NCBI RefSeq assembly: GCF_030815865.1
Contig: NZ_JAUSXI010000001.1
Coordinates: forward strand, 1,054,001 to 1,118,000
Direction: 5' to 3'
Length of the DNA stretch: 64,000 bases
Source of the DNA: Arthrobacter globiformis
Lineage (GTDB): Bacteria; Actinomycetota; Actinomycetes; Actinomycetales; Micrococcaceae
Under the pieces are notes generated by a model that was given only the letters and a program-made list of their open reading frames with translations, did not search any database and was not told the origin of the DNA. The position numbers and the translations under genes are program-made. Positions 8,366 to 16,252 of the stretch are shown here, in pieces (within the stretch, counting starts at the first letter, position 1; each line of letters begins with the position of its first letter).

Positions 8366-8779
8366 GTGTTCAGCCTGACCGTACGCCGCCACTTTATGAT
8401 CGCCCACAGCCTTCCCCGCGAGGCCTTCGGGCCTGCCCAAGGCCTGCACGGGGCGACCTTCGTCGCGGAGGTGACGTTCCGCCGTCGTGCCGTCAACGAC
8501 GACGCCATCGTCTTGGACATCGGCGCGGCTGGCGACATGATCGAGGAGGTGCTGGCCGGGCTCAACTACCGGAACCTGGACGAGCACCCGGACTTCGCCG
8601 GCAAACTGAGCACCACGGAGGCGCTGGCGCAGTACATTGCCGACGCCGTCGCGGAGCGCTTGCGGGAGGACAAGGACGGACGGGAACTCGCGGGCCTTGA
8701 CGTCACCCTCCGGGAAAACCCCGATGCCTGGGCAAGCTATGCCCTCGAGTTCCAGGCCCTCGAGCCCGACCCCCGCTGA
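8366..8779 (+). CDS. PTPS/QueD-fold protein with degenerate active site
   Basis: 137 residues from a GTG start. The fold of 6-pyruvoyl-tetrahydropterin synthase/QueD is recognisable: FMIAHSLP (His14, first zinc ligand), GLHGATFVAEV (His28), LNYRNLDEHPDF and TTEALAQYIADAV, then LRENPDAWA. Relative to E. coli QueD, the catalytic Cys four residues before His28 is Ala24, the third zinc His is Ala30, and the LDHH catalytic histidine region is LNYR. Only the late Glu of LREN is kept. It is therefore unlikely to do standard pterin chemistry. It lies 3 nt after the dehydrogenase and 7 nt before the glycosyltransferase gene. Confidence 0.8.
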   Translation: MFSLTVRRHFMIAHSLPREAFGPAQGLHGATFVAEVTFRRRAVNDDAIVLDIGAAGDMIEEVLAGLNYRNLDEHPDFAGKLSTTEALAQYIADAVAERLREDKDGRELAGLDVTLRENPDAWASYALEFQALEPDPR

Positions 8780-8786
8780 CGCCGCC

Positions 8787-10007
8787 ATGCTGCCCCCGCT
8801 ACCGGCCCCGCCGCCAGCCATCCGCCTCCTGGTTCCCGCGAACATCCGCCACAACTCCGGCGGGAATGTCTACAACGCCGCGCTGGCGCAGGGCCTCGAG
8901 CAATTGGGAACCGAGGTAACCATCCAGCCGGTCGGCGGCGACTGGCCGGTGGGCAGCAAGGAAGAACGACGGCGGCTGGCCGGCTTGCTCACGGCGGGAA
9001 CCAGTGCAAGAACCCAACCAGGGTCCCCGGCGGGGGTGGCCGCCAACACCATCACGATCGTTGACGGCCTGGTGGCCTCCGGCGCCCCCGAAGCGATGGA
9101 GGCTGCCGCCGCGGCCGGCCACCCGCCGTGGGTCCTGCTGCACATGCCCCTGGACGAGCACCCGGACCTGGAAGCCCGGGCGCTGCGGGCGGCCGACGGC
9201 GTGATCTGCACCAGCGGCTCCGCCGCCGCTGAGATCAGCCGGCGGCACGGCCTGGCCGGCGTCCGCGCGGCGCTGCCCGGAACCGAGCGCGCCCGGGTGG
9301 CCGGCGGATCTGAGCCGCCGCGCCTGCTGGCCGTGGCGGCGCTGCTGCCGAACAAGGACCAACTGGTTCTCCTCGGGGCGCTGGCCCGGCTGCGGGATCT
9401 GGAGTGGACGGCTGCCCTCGTCGGTTCTGCCACGGCGGACCCCAACTACGCCCGCCAGGTCGCGGCGGCAGTAGACCGCTACGGCTTGGGCGGCCGGGTG
9501 CAGCTGCCCGGCGAACTGACCGGCGAGGCGCTGGAGCAGCAGTGGGACGCCGCTGACCTGAGCCTGCTGGTCTCCAAGGTGGAGGCTTTCGGCATGGCGG
9601 TCACCGAGTCGGTGGCCCGCGGGGTGCCGGTCATCGTCCGGGCCGGCACGGGGGCGGTGGAGGCGCTGGGGCTGGGTGCGGAAACTGCCCCAGGACCTCC
9701 GGACGGTGCTGGACCCGAACTGCCCGGCGCCGTCGTCGAACTCGGCGGTGTCGGTGACAGCGGTGACGCTGACAGCGGAGACGCTGGAGACGGCCAATCC
9801 GGGGAGGCGGACCCCGGGCCGCTGGCGGCTCAGCTCCGCAGCTGGCTCACAGACCCCGGGCTGCGCGCCGAATGGCGCCAGCGGGCCCTCGCCGGCAGGA
9901 AACTCCTGCCGGGCTGGGATGCCACTGCGCGGCAGGTGCTCGGCTACGTGGCGCCGAAAGCATGGCAGGGCAGCCATTCCTCGCAACCGCCTGCTGATGG
10001 AGAATGA
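8787..10007 (+). CDS. GT4-type glycosyltransferase
   Basis: 406 residues with the GT-B fold. The N-terminal domain opens IRLLVPANIRHNSGGNVYNAALAQGL. The C-terminal domain has RLLAVAALLPNKDQLVLLGALARL and the donor-binding E-x7-E region KVEAFGMAVTESVARGVPVIV. ATG 8787 is 7 nt after the PTPS stop; longer in-frame starts lie inside that gene. Oddity: after the nucleotide-sugar motif there is a low-complexity Gly/Asp/Ser run (about positions 9720-9810) inserted before the closing helix. Retaining glycosyl transfer from a nucleotide sugar is the family role; the acceptor is unknown. Confidence 0.85.
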   Translation: MLPPLPAPPPAIRLLVPANIRHNSGGNVYNAALAQGLEQLGTEVTIQPVGGDWPVGSKEERRRLAGLLTAGTSARTQPGSPAGVAANTITIVDGLVASGAPEAMEAAAAAGHPPWVLLHMPLDEHPDLEARALRAADGVICTSGSAAAEISRRHGLAGVRAALPGTERARVAGGSEPPRLLAVAALLPNKDQLVLLGALARLRDLEWTAALVGSATADPNYARQVAAAVDRYGLGGRVQLPGELTGEALEQQWDAADLSLLVSKVEAFGMAVTESVARGVPVIVRAGTGAVEALGLGAETAPGPPDGAGPELPGAVVELGGVGDSGDADSGDAGDGQSGEADPGPLAAQLRSWLTDPGLRAEWRQRALAGRKLLPGWDATARQVLGYVAPKAWQGSHSSQPPADGE

Positions 10008-10010
10008 GGC

Positions 10011-11234
10011 ATGACCAGCCACGTCCCGTCTGCCGCCACCCTGCCAACCGTTGAAGCCCTCACCCCGGAGCTGCTCCGTGCCTGGGCCTGGCACCGGCAG
10101 GGGCTGGACGGCACACTCGAAGGCCGCACGCCGCAGGAGGTGCTCGCCGCGGCGGGCTGGGCGAGGTCCGTGGGCGGCGCCAACCCGTACCTGACCCTCT
10201 TCGCCCGCGCCGGAATCCGGCGTGAGCAGGTGGATACGGACGTCCGCGAGCTCAGGATCCACGAACTGCCCACTGCCCGCGGCTGCACCTACGTGCTGGG
10301 CCGGGAGGACTTCGACTGGGCGCTGAGCCTGGGTAAAAGCGCCGAAGAGGCCTTCCGGGTGCTGGCGCGGCTCGGCGTCGACCGCGGCGAGATCACGCTG
10401 CTGGAGGAACAGATCCTGCACGTCCTCGGCGAAGCCGACGGTCCGCTGGACCCCAGGCAGCTCAAGGAGGAGCTGGGGGAGTCGGTGCGGAGCCTGGGCG
10501 AGGAAGGCAAGAAAAAGGGGGCAGCCACCACGCTGCCCACGGCATTGGGGCTGCTGCAGGCAGACGGCCGGATCGGCCGCGTTCCGGTCAACGGGCGGCT
10601 GGACCAGCAGCGCTATGCCTACACAACGTGGGGCCTGCCGCCCAGCCGGCTCGGCCCCGAAGGCGCCCGCGAGGAACTGATCCGCCGCTACCTCGGCTGG
10701 ACTGGCGGCGCCACCATTAGGCAATCCCAGTGGTTCACCGGCTTCACCCTCACCGACAGCAAGGCGGCGCTCGCCGCCGTCGGGGCCGTGGAGGTGCCCA
10801 CCGCCGGCGGCGACGTGCTTTGGATGCTGCCGGCCGACGTCGAACGCCTCGCGGACTTCAGTCCGCAGGAAGGGGAGCAGATCCAGCTGCTGGCCGGCAC
10901 CGATTCTCTGGTGCTGCACCGGCGGAACGCGGCGGACCTGTTTGCGGACGAGGACCGGGACCGGAAGCTGCTGAACGCCACCCTGGCGCTGCAGGCGGAC
11001 CTGCCTGACCATCCCATCTTTGACCGCGGCAGGATCATCGGGCTCTGGCAGTACGATCCCGGCAGGGAAAGGATCGCGGCCTGGCTCTTTGCTGGCCGGA
11101 CGCCCGCCGTCGAGCAGCGCATCGCCGAGGTTGAGGCGTGGATCCGGGAGGACCTGGGCGACTTCCGCTCCTTCAGCCTGGATTCACCGGCGTCCCGCCA
11201 GGAGCGGATCGACGCGCTGGATTCCGCCGGCTAG
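10011..11234 (+). CDS. Winged-helix DNA-binding domain protein (AlkZ/YcaQ-like superfamily, HTH_42)
   Basis: 407 residues resembling the HTH_42 group that includes the crosslink-repair glycosylases AlkZ and YcaQ: repeated winged-helix units, ARSVGGANPYLTLFARAGI near the N-terminus, YLGWTGGATIRQSQWFTGFT in the middle, and LVLHRRNAADLF toward the C-terminus. The Q-x-Q or Q-x-D catalytic motif of AlkZ/YcaQ is not where those enzymes have it, so glycosylase activity is uncertain. It starts 3 nt after the glycosyltransferase stop, making it the last gene of the operon. The pairing of a DNA-binding protein with these metabolic genes is unexplained. Confidence 0.65.
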   Translation: MTSHVPSAATLPTVEALTPELLRAWAWHRQGLDGTLEGRTPQEVLAAAGWARSVGGANPYLTLFARAGIRREQVDTDVRELRIHELPTARGCTYVLGREDFDWALSLGKSAEEAFRVLARLGVDRGEITLLEEQILHVLGEADGPLDPRQLKEELGESVRSLGEEGKKKGAATTLPTALGLLQADGRIGRVPVNGRLDQQRYAYTTWGLPPSRLGPEGAREELIRRYLGWTGGATIRQSQWFTGFTLTDSKAALAAVGAVEVPTAGGDVLWMLPADVERLADFSPQEGEQIQLLAGTDSLVLHRRNAADLFADEDRDRKLLNATLALQADLPDHPIFDRGRIIGLWQYDPGRERIAAWLFAGRTPAVEQRIAEVEAWIREDLGDFRSFSLDSPASRQERIDALDSAG

Positions 11235-11242
11235 CAGGCCCG

Positions 11243-11749
11243 TTAACTTCCGGTGCGGTGCGCCGCAAAGAACTCCCGCAGCAGCATGCCGCATTCCTCC
11301 TCCTGCACACCGGCGTAAACCTCTACCCAATGGTTTAGGCGGCGCTCGCGCAGAATGTCGAACACGGAGCCCGCCGCCCCCGCCTTCTCATCCCAGGCCC
11401 CGAACACCACGCGGTGGATCCGGGCCAGAACGATCGCGCCGGCACACATGGCGCACGGTTCCAGGGTCACCACCAGCGTGCAGTCCTCCAGCCGCCACCC
11501 GTCGCCACGGCCGCCGCCGAGAGCCGCGCGTTCCCGCAGCCGTGCTGCGGCCTCGCGGATGGCCACCACCTCGGCGTGCGCGGTGGGGTCCCCGAGGGCC
11601 TCGCGCTCGTTGCGTCCGGCGCCCAAAACAGTTCCGTCCGGACCGATCACGACGGCGCCGATGGGCACATCCTCGGTAGCCAGGGCCCGCCGGGCTTCTT
11701 CGAGGGCAAGGCCCATCCATTCCAGGTGTTGCGGATCTGCCGGCGCCAT
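11243..11749 (-). CDS. tadA: tRNA-adenosine deaminase TadA
   Basis: 168 residues of the cytidine-deaminase fold. The zinc site is complete: H58-A-E60 (TAHAEVVA) and P-C99-A-M-C102. Length and motifs fit TadA, which converts A34 to inosine in tRNA-Arg(ACG); that tRNA is encoded at 28219-28291. A TATCAT box (11756-11761, minus) sits exactly 6 nt before the ATG with no ribosome site, as expected for a leaderless mRNA. Its 3' end meets the convergent operon at 11234. Confidence 0.93.
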   Translation of the reverse strand: MAPADPQHLEWMGLALEEARRALATEDVPIGAVVIGPDGTVLGAGRNEREALGDPTAHAEVVAIREAAARLRERAALGGGRGDGWRLEDCTLVVTLEPCAMCAGAIVLARIHRVVFGAWDEKAGAAGSVFDILRERRLNHWVEVYAGVQEEECGMLLREFFAAHRTGS

Positions 11750-11755
11750 GGGTCA

Positions 11756-11761
11756 ATGATA
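11756..11761 (-). promoter_or_regulatory. -10 box for leaderless tadA
   Basis: TATCAT on the minus strand, 6 nt before ATG 11749, with no Shine-Dalgarno sequence between. Confidence 0.5.
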
Positions 11762-11809
11762 GTTTCGAAGGATACTTAGCATCGGACAACGCAAGCGCCG
11801 GGAGTAACG

Positions 11810-12643
11810 ATGAAGTCCCTGACTGAGCGGTACGGCAGGTGGCTCGGGCCCTACGCCGCCCTGTGGATCACCCTCATCATCGGCGGCTTCCTGGTGGTCA
11901 CCCTGACGCTTCTCAGCGCGGAGGTATACAACAGCGTCGTGGACCAAGACGGCGTCTCGGGTCTGGACAAACCCGCCCTCCAGCTGGCCAAGGAGTACCG
12001 GAGCCCCGAACTCGATTCGGCCGTTACGGCCTTCACGAACATCGGCGGCGGCATCGGCATGCCCATCCTGGCGAGCATCCTCGTGGCCTGGCTGATCTAT
12101 GTCAGCCGCAGCTGGCGGCCGCTCATTCTGGTGGGCGGCGCGGCGGCAGTCTCCGTGACCGCCACCAGCGTAGGCAAGACGCTTCTTGGCCGCACCCGTC
12201 CCGACCATCTCGACGCCGTTCCGCCGTTCGAGTTCTCGCCGTCGTTCCCCAGCGGGCACACGCTGAACACCACCGTGGTGATCAGCATCGTGGTGTACCT
12301 GGTATGCCTGCAGTTCCGGAAGACCTCGGCACGGACGTGGGTGATCATCTCGGGTGCGGCGTTCATCATCGCCATGGGACTGAGCCGGGTGTTCCTCGGC
12401 CACCACTGGCTGACGGACGTGATGGCGGCCTGGTTGATCGGGGCGGCCTGGGTTGCCGTGGTGATCCTGGCCCACCGGCTGTTCCATGTCATCCGCCGGC
12501 GGGAGAATGCGGGCCCCGCGCCCACGTTCGAGCACCCGGCCCATCTGAAGGACAACAAAGCCGACAGGGCGGACCGCCTGCAGGGGACTCCCGATGCCGG
12601 GGACGGCGCCGGAAACCGGGGTGGGGAGCCAAGCCCCGGATGA
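11810..12643 (+). CDS. PAP2-family membrane phosphatase
   Basis: 277 residues with about six membrane segments. All three phosphatase motifs are present: K123-T-L-L-G-R-T-R-P131, P-S-G-H150, and S-R193-V-F-L-G-H-H199-W-L-T-D203. His199 and Asp203 are the expected nucleophile and partner, on the outer face. The C-terminus is a disordered Asp/Gly/Pro-rich tail. The family dephosphorylates lipid phosphates such as undecaprenyl pyrophosphate or phosphatidic acid. A possible ribosome site (GGGAGTAACG) precedes the ATG. Confidence 0.88.
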   Translation: MKSLTERYGRWLGPYAALWITLIIGGFLVVTLTLLSAEVYNSVVDQDGVSGLDKPALQLAKEYRSPELDSAVTAFTNIGGGIGMPILASILVAWLIYVSRSWRPLILVGGAAAVSVTATSVGKTLLGRTRPDHLDAVPPFEFSPSFPSGHTLNTTVVISIVVYLVCLQFRKTSARTWVIISGAAFIIAMGLSRVFLGHHWLTDVMAAWLIGAAWVAVVILAHRLFHVIRRRENAGPAPTFEHPAHLKDNKADRADRLQGTPDAGDGAGNRGGEPSPG

Positions 12644-12649
12644 TAGTTT
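12642..12649 (+). promoter_or_regulatory. -10 box for leaderless upp
   Basis: GATAGTTT: the TAGTTT reading ends 6 nt before ATG 12656. There is no ribosome site. The box overlaps the stop codon of the PAP2 gene. Confidence 0.45.
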
Positions 12650-12655
12650 TGACCC

Positions 12656-13291
12656 ATGCGAACACTCGTCGTGGACCATCCGCTGGTCGCCCACAAGCTC
12701 ACCGTCCTGCGGGATAAGAACACCCCCTCGCCGGTCTTCCGCGAGCTCACCGAGGAGCTGGTCACCCTCCTGGCCTACGAGGCCACACGCGACGTCCGCA
12801 CCCAGCCGGTCACCATCGAAACCCCGGTCGCCACCACCGTCGGCACCGCGTTCACCAAGCCCACCCCGCTGGTGGTTCCCATCCTGCGCGCCGGGCTGGG
12901 CATGCTCGGGGGCATGACCAAGCTGGTCCCCACGGCCGAAGTGGGTTTCCTGGGCATGGCCCGCGACGAGGAAACCCTGGACATCATCACCTACGCGGAG
13001 CGCCTGCCGGATGACCTTTCCGGCCGCCAGATCTTCGTGCTGGACCCCATGCTCGCCACCGGCGGAACGCTGCGTGAGGCCATCAATTTCCTGTTCAAGC
13101 GCGGCGCCGCCGACGTCACCTGCATCTGCCTGCTGGCCGCTCCGGAGGGCCTGGCCAAGCTGGAGGAGGAACTCAAGGACGCCAACGTCACCATCGTCCT
13201 CGCCTCCATCGACGAGAAGCTGAACGAGAAGGCCTACATCGTGCCGGGCCTGGGCGACGCCGGCGACCGGCTCTACGGCATCGCCGGGTAG
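12656..13291 (+). CDS. upp: Uracil phosphoribosyltransferase
   Basis: 211 residues, the normal length. The PRPP-binding loop reads [15 protein letters not shown], the substrate region [29 protein letters not shown], and the uracil-binding end [14 protein letters not shown]. It converts uracil and PRPP to UMP in pyrimidine salvage. It starts behind a TANNNT box without leader and is probably transcribed on its own. Confidence 0.96.
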   Translation: MRTLVVDHPLVAHKLTVLRDKNTPSPVFRELTEELVTLLAYEATRDVRTQPVTIETPVATTVGTAFTKPTPLVVPILRAGLGMLGGMTKLVPTAEVGFLGMARDEETLDIITYAERLPDDLSGRQIFVLDPMLATGGTLREAINFLFKRGAADVTCICLLAAPEGLAKLEEELKDANVTIVLASIDEKLNEKAYIVPGLGDAGDRLYGIAG

Positions 13292-13366
13292 ACCGGACCG
13301 CTCGAACCGGCGGGCCTCGACCAAAGTCCACCGGCGGAGGTCTTCCTGAGCACAGGGCGCCCCGGC

Positions 13367-13372
13367 TAGCCT
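13367..13372 (+). promoter_or_regulatory. -10 box for VOC gene
   Basis: TAGCCT, 7 nt before ATG 13380, with no ribosome site between; a leaderless start is likely. Confidence 0.45.
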
Positions 13373-13379
13373 GTGCACC

Positions 13380-13757
13380 ATGGACTGGAAACTTGAACTC
13401 GTCTTCGTACCCGTGTCCGATGTGGACCGCGCCAAGGACTTCTACGTCAACAAGGTCGGTTTCAACGCCGACTACGACGAGCGGCCCATGGACGGGCTCC
13501 GCTTCGTCCAGCTGACCCCGCCGGGTTCGGGCTGCTCGATCGCGATTGGCGAGGGCTTGAATGATGCTCCGCCGGGCACGGCGCCCAGCCTTCAGCTGGT
13601 GGTCAGCGACATCAACGCCGCCCATGACCAGCTCAAAACGAACGGCGTGGACGTCAGCGACGTGGACATCCAGGACTGGGGCCACTTCGTCTACTTCGCC
13701 GACCCCGACGGCAACAAGTGGGCGGTGCAGTACCTCCCAAACCGGCCGAACGGCTGA
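13380..13757 (+). CDS. VOC (glyoxalase/bleomycin-resistance fold) protein
   Basis: 125 residues with two beta-alpha-beta-beta-beta modules: LELVFVPVSDVDRAKDFYVNKVGF at the start and VVSDINAAHDQLKTNGVDVSDV then FADPDGNKWAVQYLP at the end. This is the single-domain VOC form that works as a dimer. The DPDGN motif is typical; the substrate cannot be inferred. The downstream HAD gene follows after 37 nt. Confidence 0.85.
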   Translation: MDWKLELVFVPVSDVDRAKDFYVNKVGFNADYDERPMDGLRFVQLTPPGSGCSIAIGEGLNDAPPGTAPSLQLVVSDINAAHDQLKTNGVDVSDVDIQDWGHFVYFADPDGNKWAVQYLPNRPNG

Positions 13758-13794
13758 GTTCCGAAGGACGCGTCTTTTAGCCGGATGAGGCAGG

Positions 13795-14484
13795 ATGGAA
13801 GCCATGAGCCTTCCTGCCGAATCCGCCACCATCACGCTGACAGCCCGCGCCGTCCTGTTCGATATGGACGGCACCTTGGTAGATTCCACCGCCATCGTGG
13901 AGCGCGTGTGGACCGAGTTCGCCGGACGCTACGGCCTTGATATCGCGGAAATCCTCCGCACCTCCCACGGAGTGCGGGCGCTGGATACTGTCCGCCGCTT
14001 CGCTCCGGAGGGGGCTGACGTCCATGCCCTGGCCGCCGAATTGGGACAGATGGAACTGACCGAGACCGACGGCATCGTCGCCGTGCCGGGTGCGCTGCAG
14101 CTGCTCGAGTCACTGCCCGCCGATGCCGTGGCCCTGGTGACGTCGGCGTCCCTAGACCTCGCCACCGTCCGGATGGCGGCGGCAGGGGTGGAGATGCCGG
14201 CAGCGATTGTCACGTCCGAAAACGTGTCCCGCGGCAAGCCGCACCCCGAGGGCTACCTGCTCGGCGCGTCCCTGCTGGGGGCCGACCCCTCGGAGGCAGT
14301 GGTTTTCGAGGACGCTCCTGCAGGCATCGCCGCAGGAGTCGCAGCCGGCATCCGGACCGTCGCGGTGGGCCCGAACACCGGCGTCCTTCCCGACGGCGTG
14401 CTGCACATTCCGGACTACACCGCCGTTACCGCCTCGGTGGAAACCGGCCAGGACGGACGCCCGGCGGTCTTCCTGCGGCTGTAG
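13795..14484 (+). CDS. HAD-superfamily phosphatase (subfamily IA, sugar-phosphatase-like)
   Basis: 229 residues. Motif I is intact (V-L-F-D23-M-D25-G-T-L-V-D-S). A helical cap follows, then motif II around LVTSAS, a Lys in RGKPHPEGYL, and motif IV in VVFEDAPAGIAAG. These match small phosphosugar phosphatases such as YfbT/YniC. ATG 13795 has GAGG 4 nt upstream; ATG 13804 is an alternative. The substrate is unresolved. Confidence 0.85.
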   Translation: MEAMSLPAESATITLTARAVLFDMDGTLVDSTAIVERVWTEFAGRYGLDIAEILRTSHGVRALDTVRRFAPEGADVHALAAELGQMELTETDGIVAVPGALQLLESLPADAVALVTSASLDLATVRMAAAGVEMPAAIVTSENVSRGKPHPEGYLLGASLLGADPSEAVVFEDAPAGIAAGVAAGIRTVAVGPNTGVLPDGVLHIPDYTAVTASVETGQDGRPAVFLRL

Positions 14485-14494
14485 TCAGCACCTG

Positions 14495-14840
14495 TCAGGA
14501 CAGGTCGTAGACCGTGACGCCCCCGATGGTCTCGGCCTGGAAGGTGGCCGCCACCCGTGCTCGCGTTGTCTGCAACGGTAATGCGGAACGAGTGCGGGAA
14601 TGTGCCGCGCAAGTAGGCGTGGAGCCGGCGCAGGCACTCCTCCAGGTCGCGTTCCTCGTTGTAAACCGGGATGGTCACGTCCAGGACCGGTTCCGTGGTG
14701 GCGGTGTCAATGGGCGCCCGCCGCGTGTGCCGGGTCTGCGCCGGGGCAGGTCCGGCCGCGCCGGCTCTCTGGAGCGCATGCGGCTGGGTGCGCAGCGGTG
14801 GGTGCGGCGGGGTTCCGGAGGCCCGGTCAGTGATGGTCAT
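14495..14840 (-). pseudogene. Deletion-fused glycosyltransferase remnant (GT2 head, GT39-like tail)
   Basis: From ATG 14840 the minus strand encodes a normal GT2 N-terminus: a proline-rich leader, then VLDVTIPVYNEERDLEECLRRL and FRITVADNAST, after which the domain stops abruptly. In the next frame the sequence reads RVAATFQAETIGGVTVYDLS and stops at 14495-14497, which looks like the extreme C-terminus of a GT39/ArnT-type membrane mannosyltransferase. The simplest reading is one deletion from the middle of a GT2 gene to the end of an adjacent GT39 gene, leaving an out-of-frame scar. No functional product is expected. The GT39 assignment rests on a short match. Confidence 0.65.
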
Positions 14841-15148
14841 GGCTCAACAGTGGCCGCCGCTGTCATGAGGGTTTTAGGGCCGAGCTGTGCGGGGGCTGTG
14901 GAAGTGACTTCGACGCTCGCCTGCCGTCAGCATCAGCTGTGATTGCCGTTTTTCTGCGCCACCCTGCATGGTTGCCGCCGGTGTGGTGGACGCCGAGGCT
15001 TGCTTTCTGCACCACTTTGCCTGCGGCAGGAAGATCAGCGACGCAGAAGGGCCCCGGATCCGTGCGGATCCGGGGCCCTCGGCACCTAGGCGGTCAGCCT
15101 AAAGCGGTGCAAAAATGTTCGTCGTCAGCCCGATTGGCCGCGGGAACG
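14841..15148. other. Intergenic stretch between scar and transglycosylase
   Basis: No gene seen. It contains the hairpin listed at 15049-15078 and the presumed remains of the promoter region of the deleted glycosyltransferase gene. Confidence 0.5.
15049..15078 (-). terminator. GC-rich hairpin after transglycosylase gene
   Basis: GGGCCCCGGATCC, a 4-nt loop, then its perfect complement, 72 nt beyond the stop of the minus-strand gene at 15150. There is no clear T-run. Confidence 0.55.
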
Positions 15149-15149
15149 C

Positions 15150-15989
15150 TCAGTACCAGTTGTGGGCGAGGTGCCAGTTCAGCGCACCGCACGGGGAGTT
15201 GTAGCGCTCCTGGATGTAGTCCAGGCCCCAGTTGATCTGGGTGCGGTAGTTGGTGCGGTAGTCCGCCCCGGCGGTAGCCATCTTCTCGGCGGGCAGTGAC
15301 TGGACGATGCCGTAGGCGCCGCTGCTCGCGTTGGTGGCCGTCGTGCGCCATTCCGATTCCTTGGTCCAGAGCCGCTTCAGGCACTGCATCTGGTCAGCCG
15401 ACCAGCCGAAGGACCCCAGCTTGCTGGCCGCGTAGGCCTGCGCGCCGGCGGGATCGTTCAGGGCCACAGGCGCAGCGGCCTTCGCGGGGGCAACCTTCGC
15501 GGGGGCAACCTTGGCGGCGGGAGCCGGGGCAGCCTTGGCGACGGGAGCAGCCTTGGGCGCGGCAGCCTTGGTGGCCGCCTTCGGAGCGGCCGCCTTGGGC
15601 GCCGCGGTCTTGGCGGCAGCCTTCGGCGTGGCTTTGGCGGTCGCCTTGGTTGCCGACTGCGGAGCGATGGACGCCGCGGAGGGCGCGGGCAGGGCGGAGA
15701 TGAGCGTCTTGTCGAAGCTCAGGGTCTGCCCGGCGTCAGCGGTGGTGGCGGTCGTCTGAGCGGCGGAAGGCGTAGCCTGCTCGGCTGCCTGGCCTGCGGC
15801 GCCGACGCCAACGAGCACGGCTGCGGCAGTGGTTAGGACCGCTGCCCGGCGCCCGAAGGACGGAAGGCTTGCGGTCAAGCGGCCCCAGGCCGTCGCAGGC
15901 CGGGCCGGCTCTGCACGGTGACGGGAAATCTTGTGGTCAGACTGCTGGGAGGCGCGATCAGGGCGCGCCTGTGCCTTGAATTCAGACAT
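15150..15989 (-). CDS. Secreted transglycosylase-like (SLT/Rpf-type) cell-wall protein
   Basis: 279 residues in three parts. First, a polar N-terminus and hydrophobic signal segment (RRAAVLTTAAAVLVGVGAAGQA, about residues 47-68). Second, a long Ala/Lys/Pro linker (about residues 110-180) of the wall-spanning type. Third, a C-terminal domain AQAYAASKLGSFGWSADQMQCLKRLWTKESEWRTTATN with the presumed catalytic Glu in KES, then SSGAYGIVQSLP and NWGLDYIQERYNSPCGALNWH. This matches lytic transglycosylase-like domains that remodel peptidoglycan. GAGAGG lies 8 nt before the ATG. A c-di-AMP riboswitch fills the leader, tying expression to envelope stress signalling. Confidence 0.87.
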   Translation of the reverse strand: MSEFKAQARPDRASQQSDHKISRHRAEPARPATAWGRLTASLPSFGRRAAVLTTAAAVLVGVGAAGQAAEQATPSAAQTTATTADAGQTLSFDKTLISALPAPSAASIAPQSATKATAKATPKAAAKTAAPKAAAPKAATKAAAPKAAPVAKAAPAPAAKVAPAKVAPAKAAAPVALNDPAGAQAYAASKLGSFGWSADQMQCLKRLWTKESEWRTTATNASSGAYGIVQSLPAEKMATAGADYRTNYRTQINWGLDYIQERYNSPCGALNWHLAHNWY

Positions 15990-16009
15990 GGTTGATTGCC
16001 TCTCAACAC

Positions 16010-16160
16010 CTGCGGAGTTAGCTGTCGGGTTCGGATGAGGTCATCCGGCCGCACGGAAAATTCACGTGTCGGCTTCACCCCAAGGGCTGATGCGGAAAGC
16101 CCGGGACTCTGGTTCCCCCGCCTCTGCCTGAACTAGCGGAATCCGGGAAGCGGCAGAGCT
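16010..16160 (-). promoter_or_regulatory. c-di-AMP riboswitch (ydaO/yuaA class)
   Basis: On the minus strand, in order: a GGCGGGGGAACCA block, then TTGGGGTGAA, a variable hairpin arm (CACGTGAATTTTCCGTG), and GAACCCGACAGCTAACTCCGCAGG. These are the conserved blocks of the ydaO aptamer in the right order and spacing. Its 3' end lies about 20 nt before the ribosome site of the transglycosylase gene. Known: ydaO elements bind c-di-AMP and usually switch expression off. The exact 5' end is estimated. Confidence 0.88.
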
Positions 16161-16252
16161 GGGCGTCAATCCGGACATGCAGCTCTAGTGGCGGCTGCAC
16201 GCTATCGACGGTACAGGAGGCTTTTGATTAAGTCACATTTAGGTAACGGAGG

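Noticed and set aside
7079..8854. 591-codon minus frame
   Set aside because: Runs over a tRNA gene and is antisense to the MDR and PTPS genes.
8799..11012. 737-codon minus frame opposite the glycosyltransferase and winged-helix genes
   Set aside because: No domain, Gly/Gln/Arg-rich, and the + strand genes have clear motifs.
15296..15703. Arg-rich + frame opposite the transglycosylase linker
   Set aside because: Shadow of the Ala/Lys/Pro repeat on the other strand.
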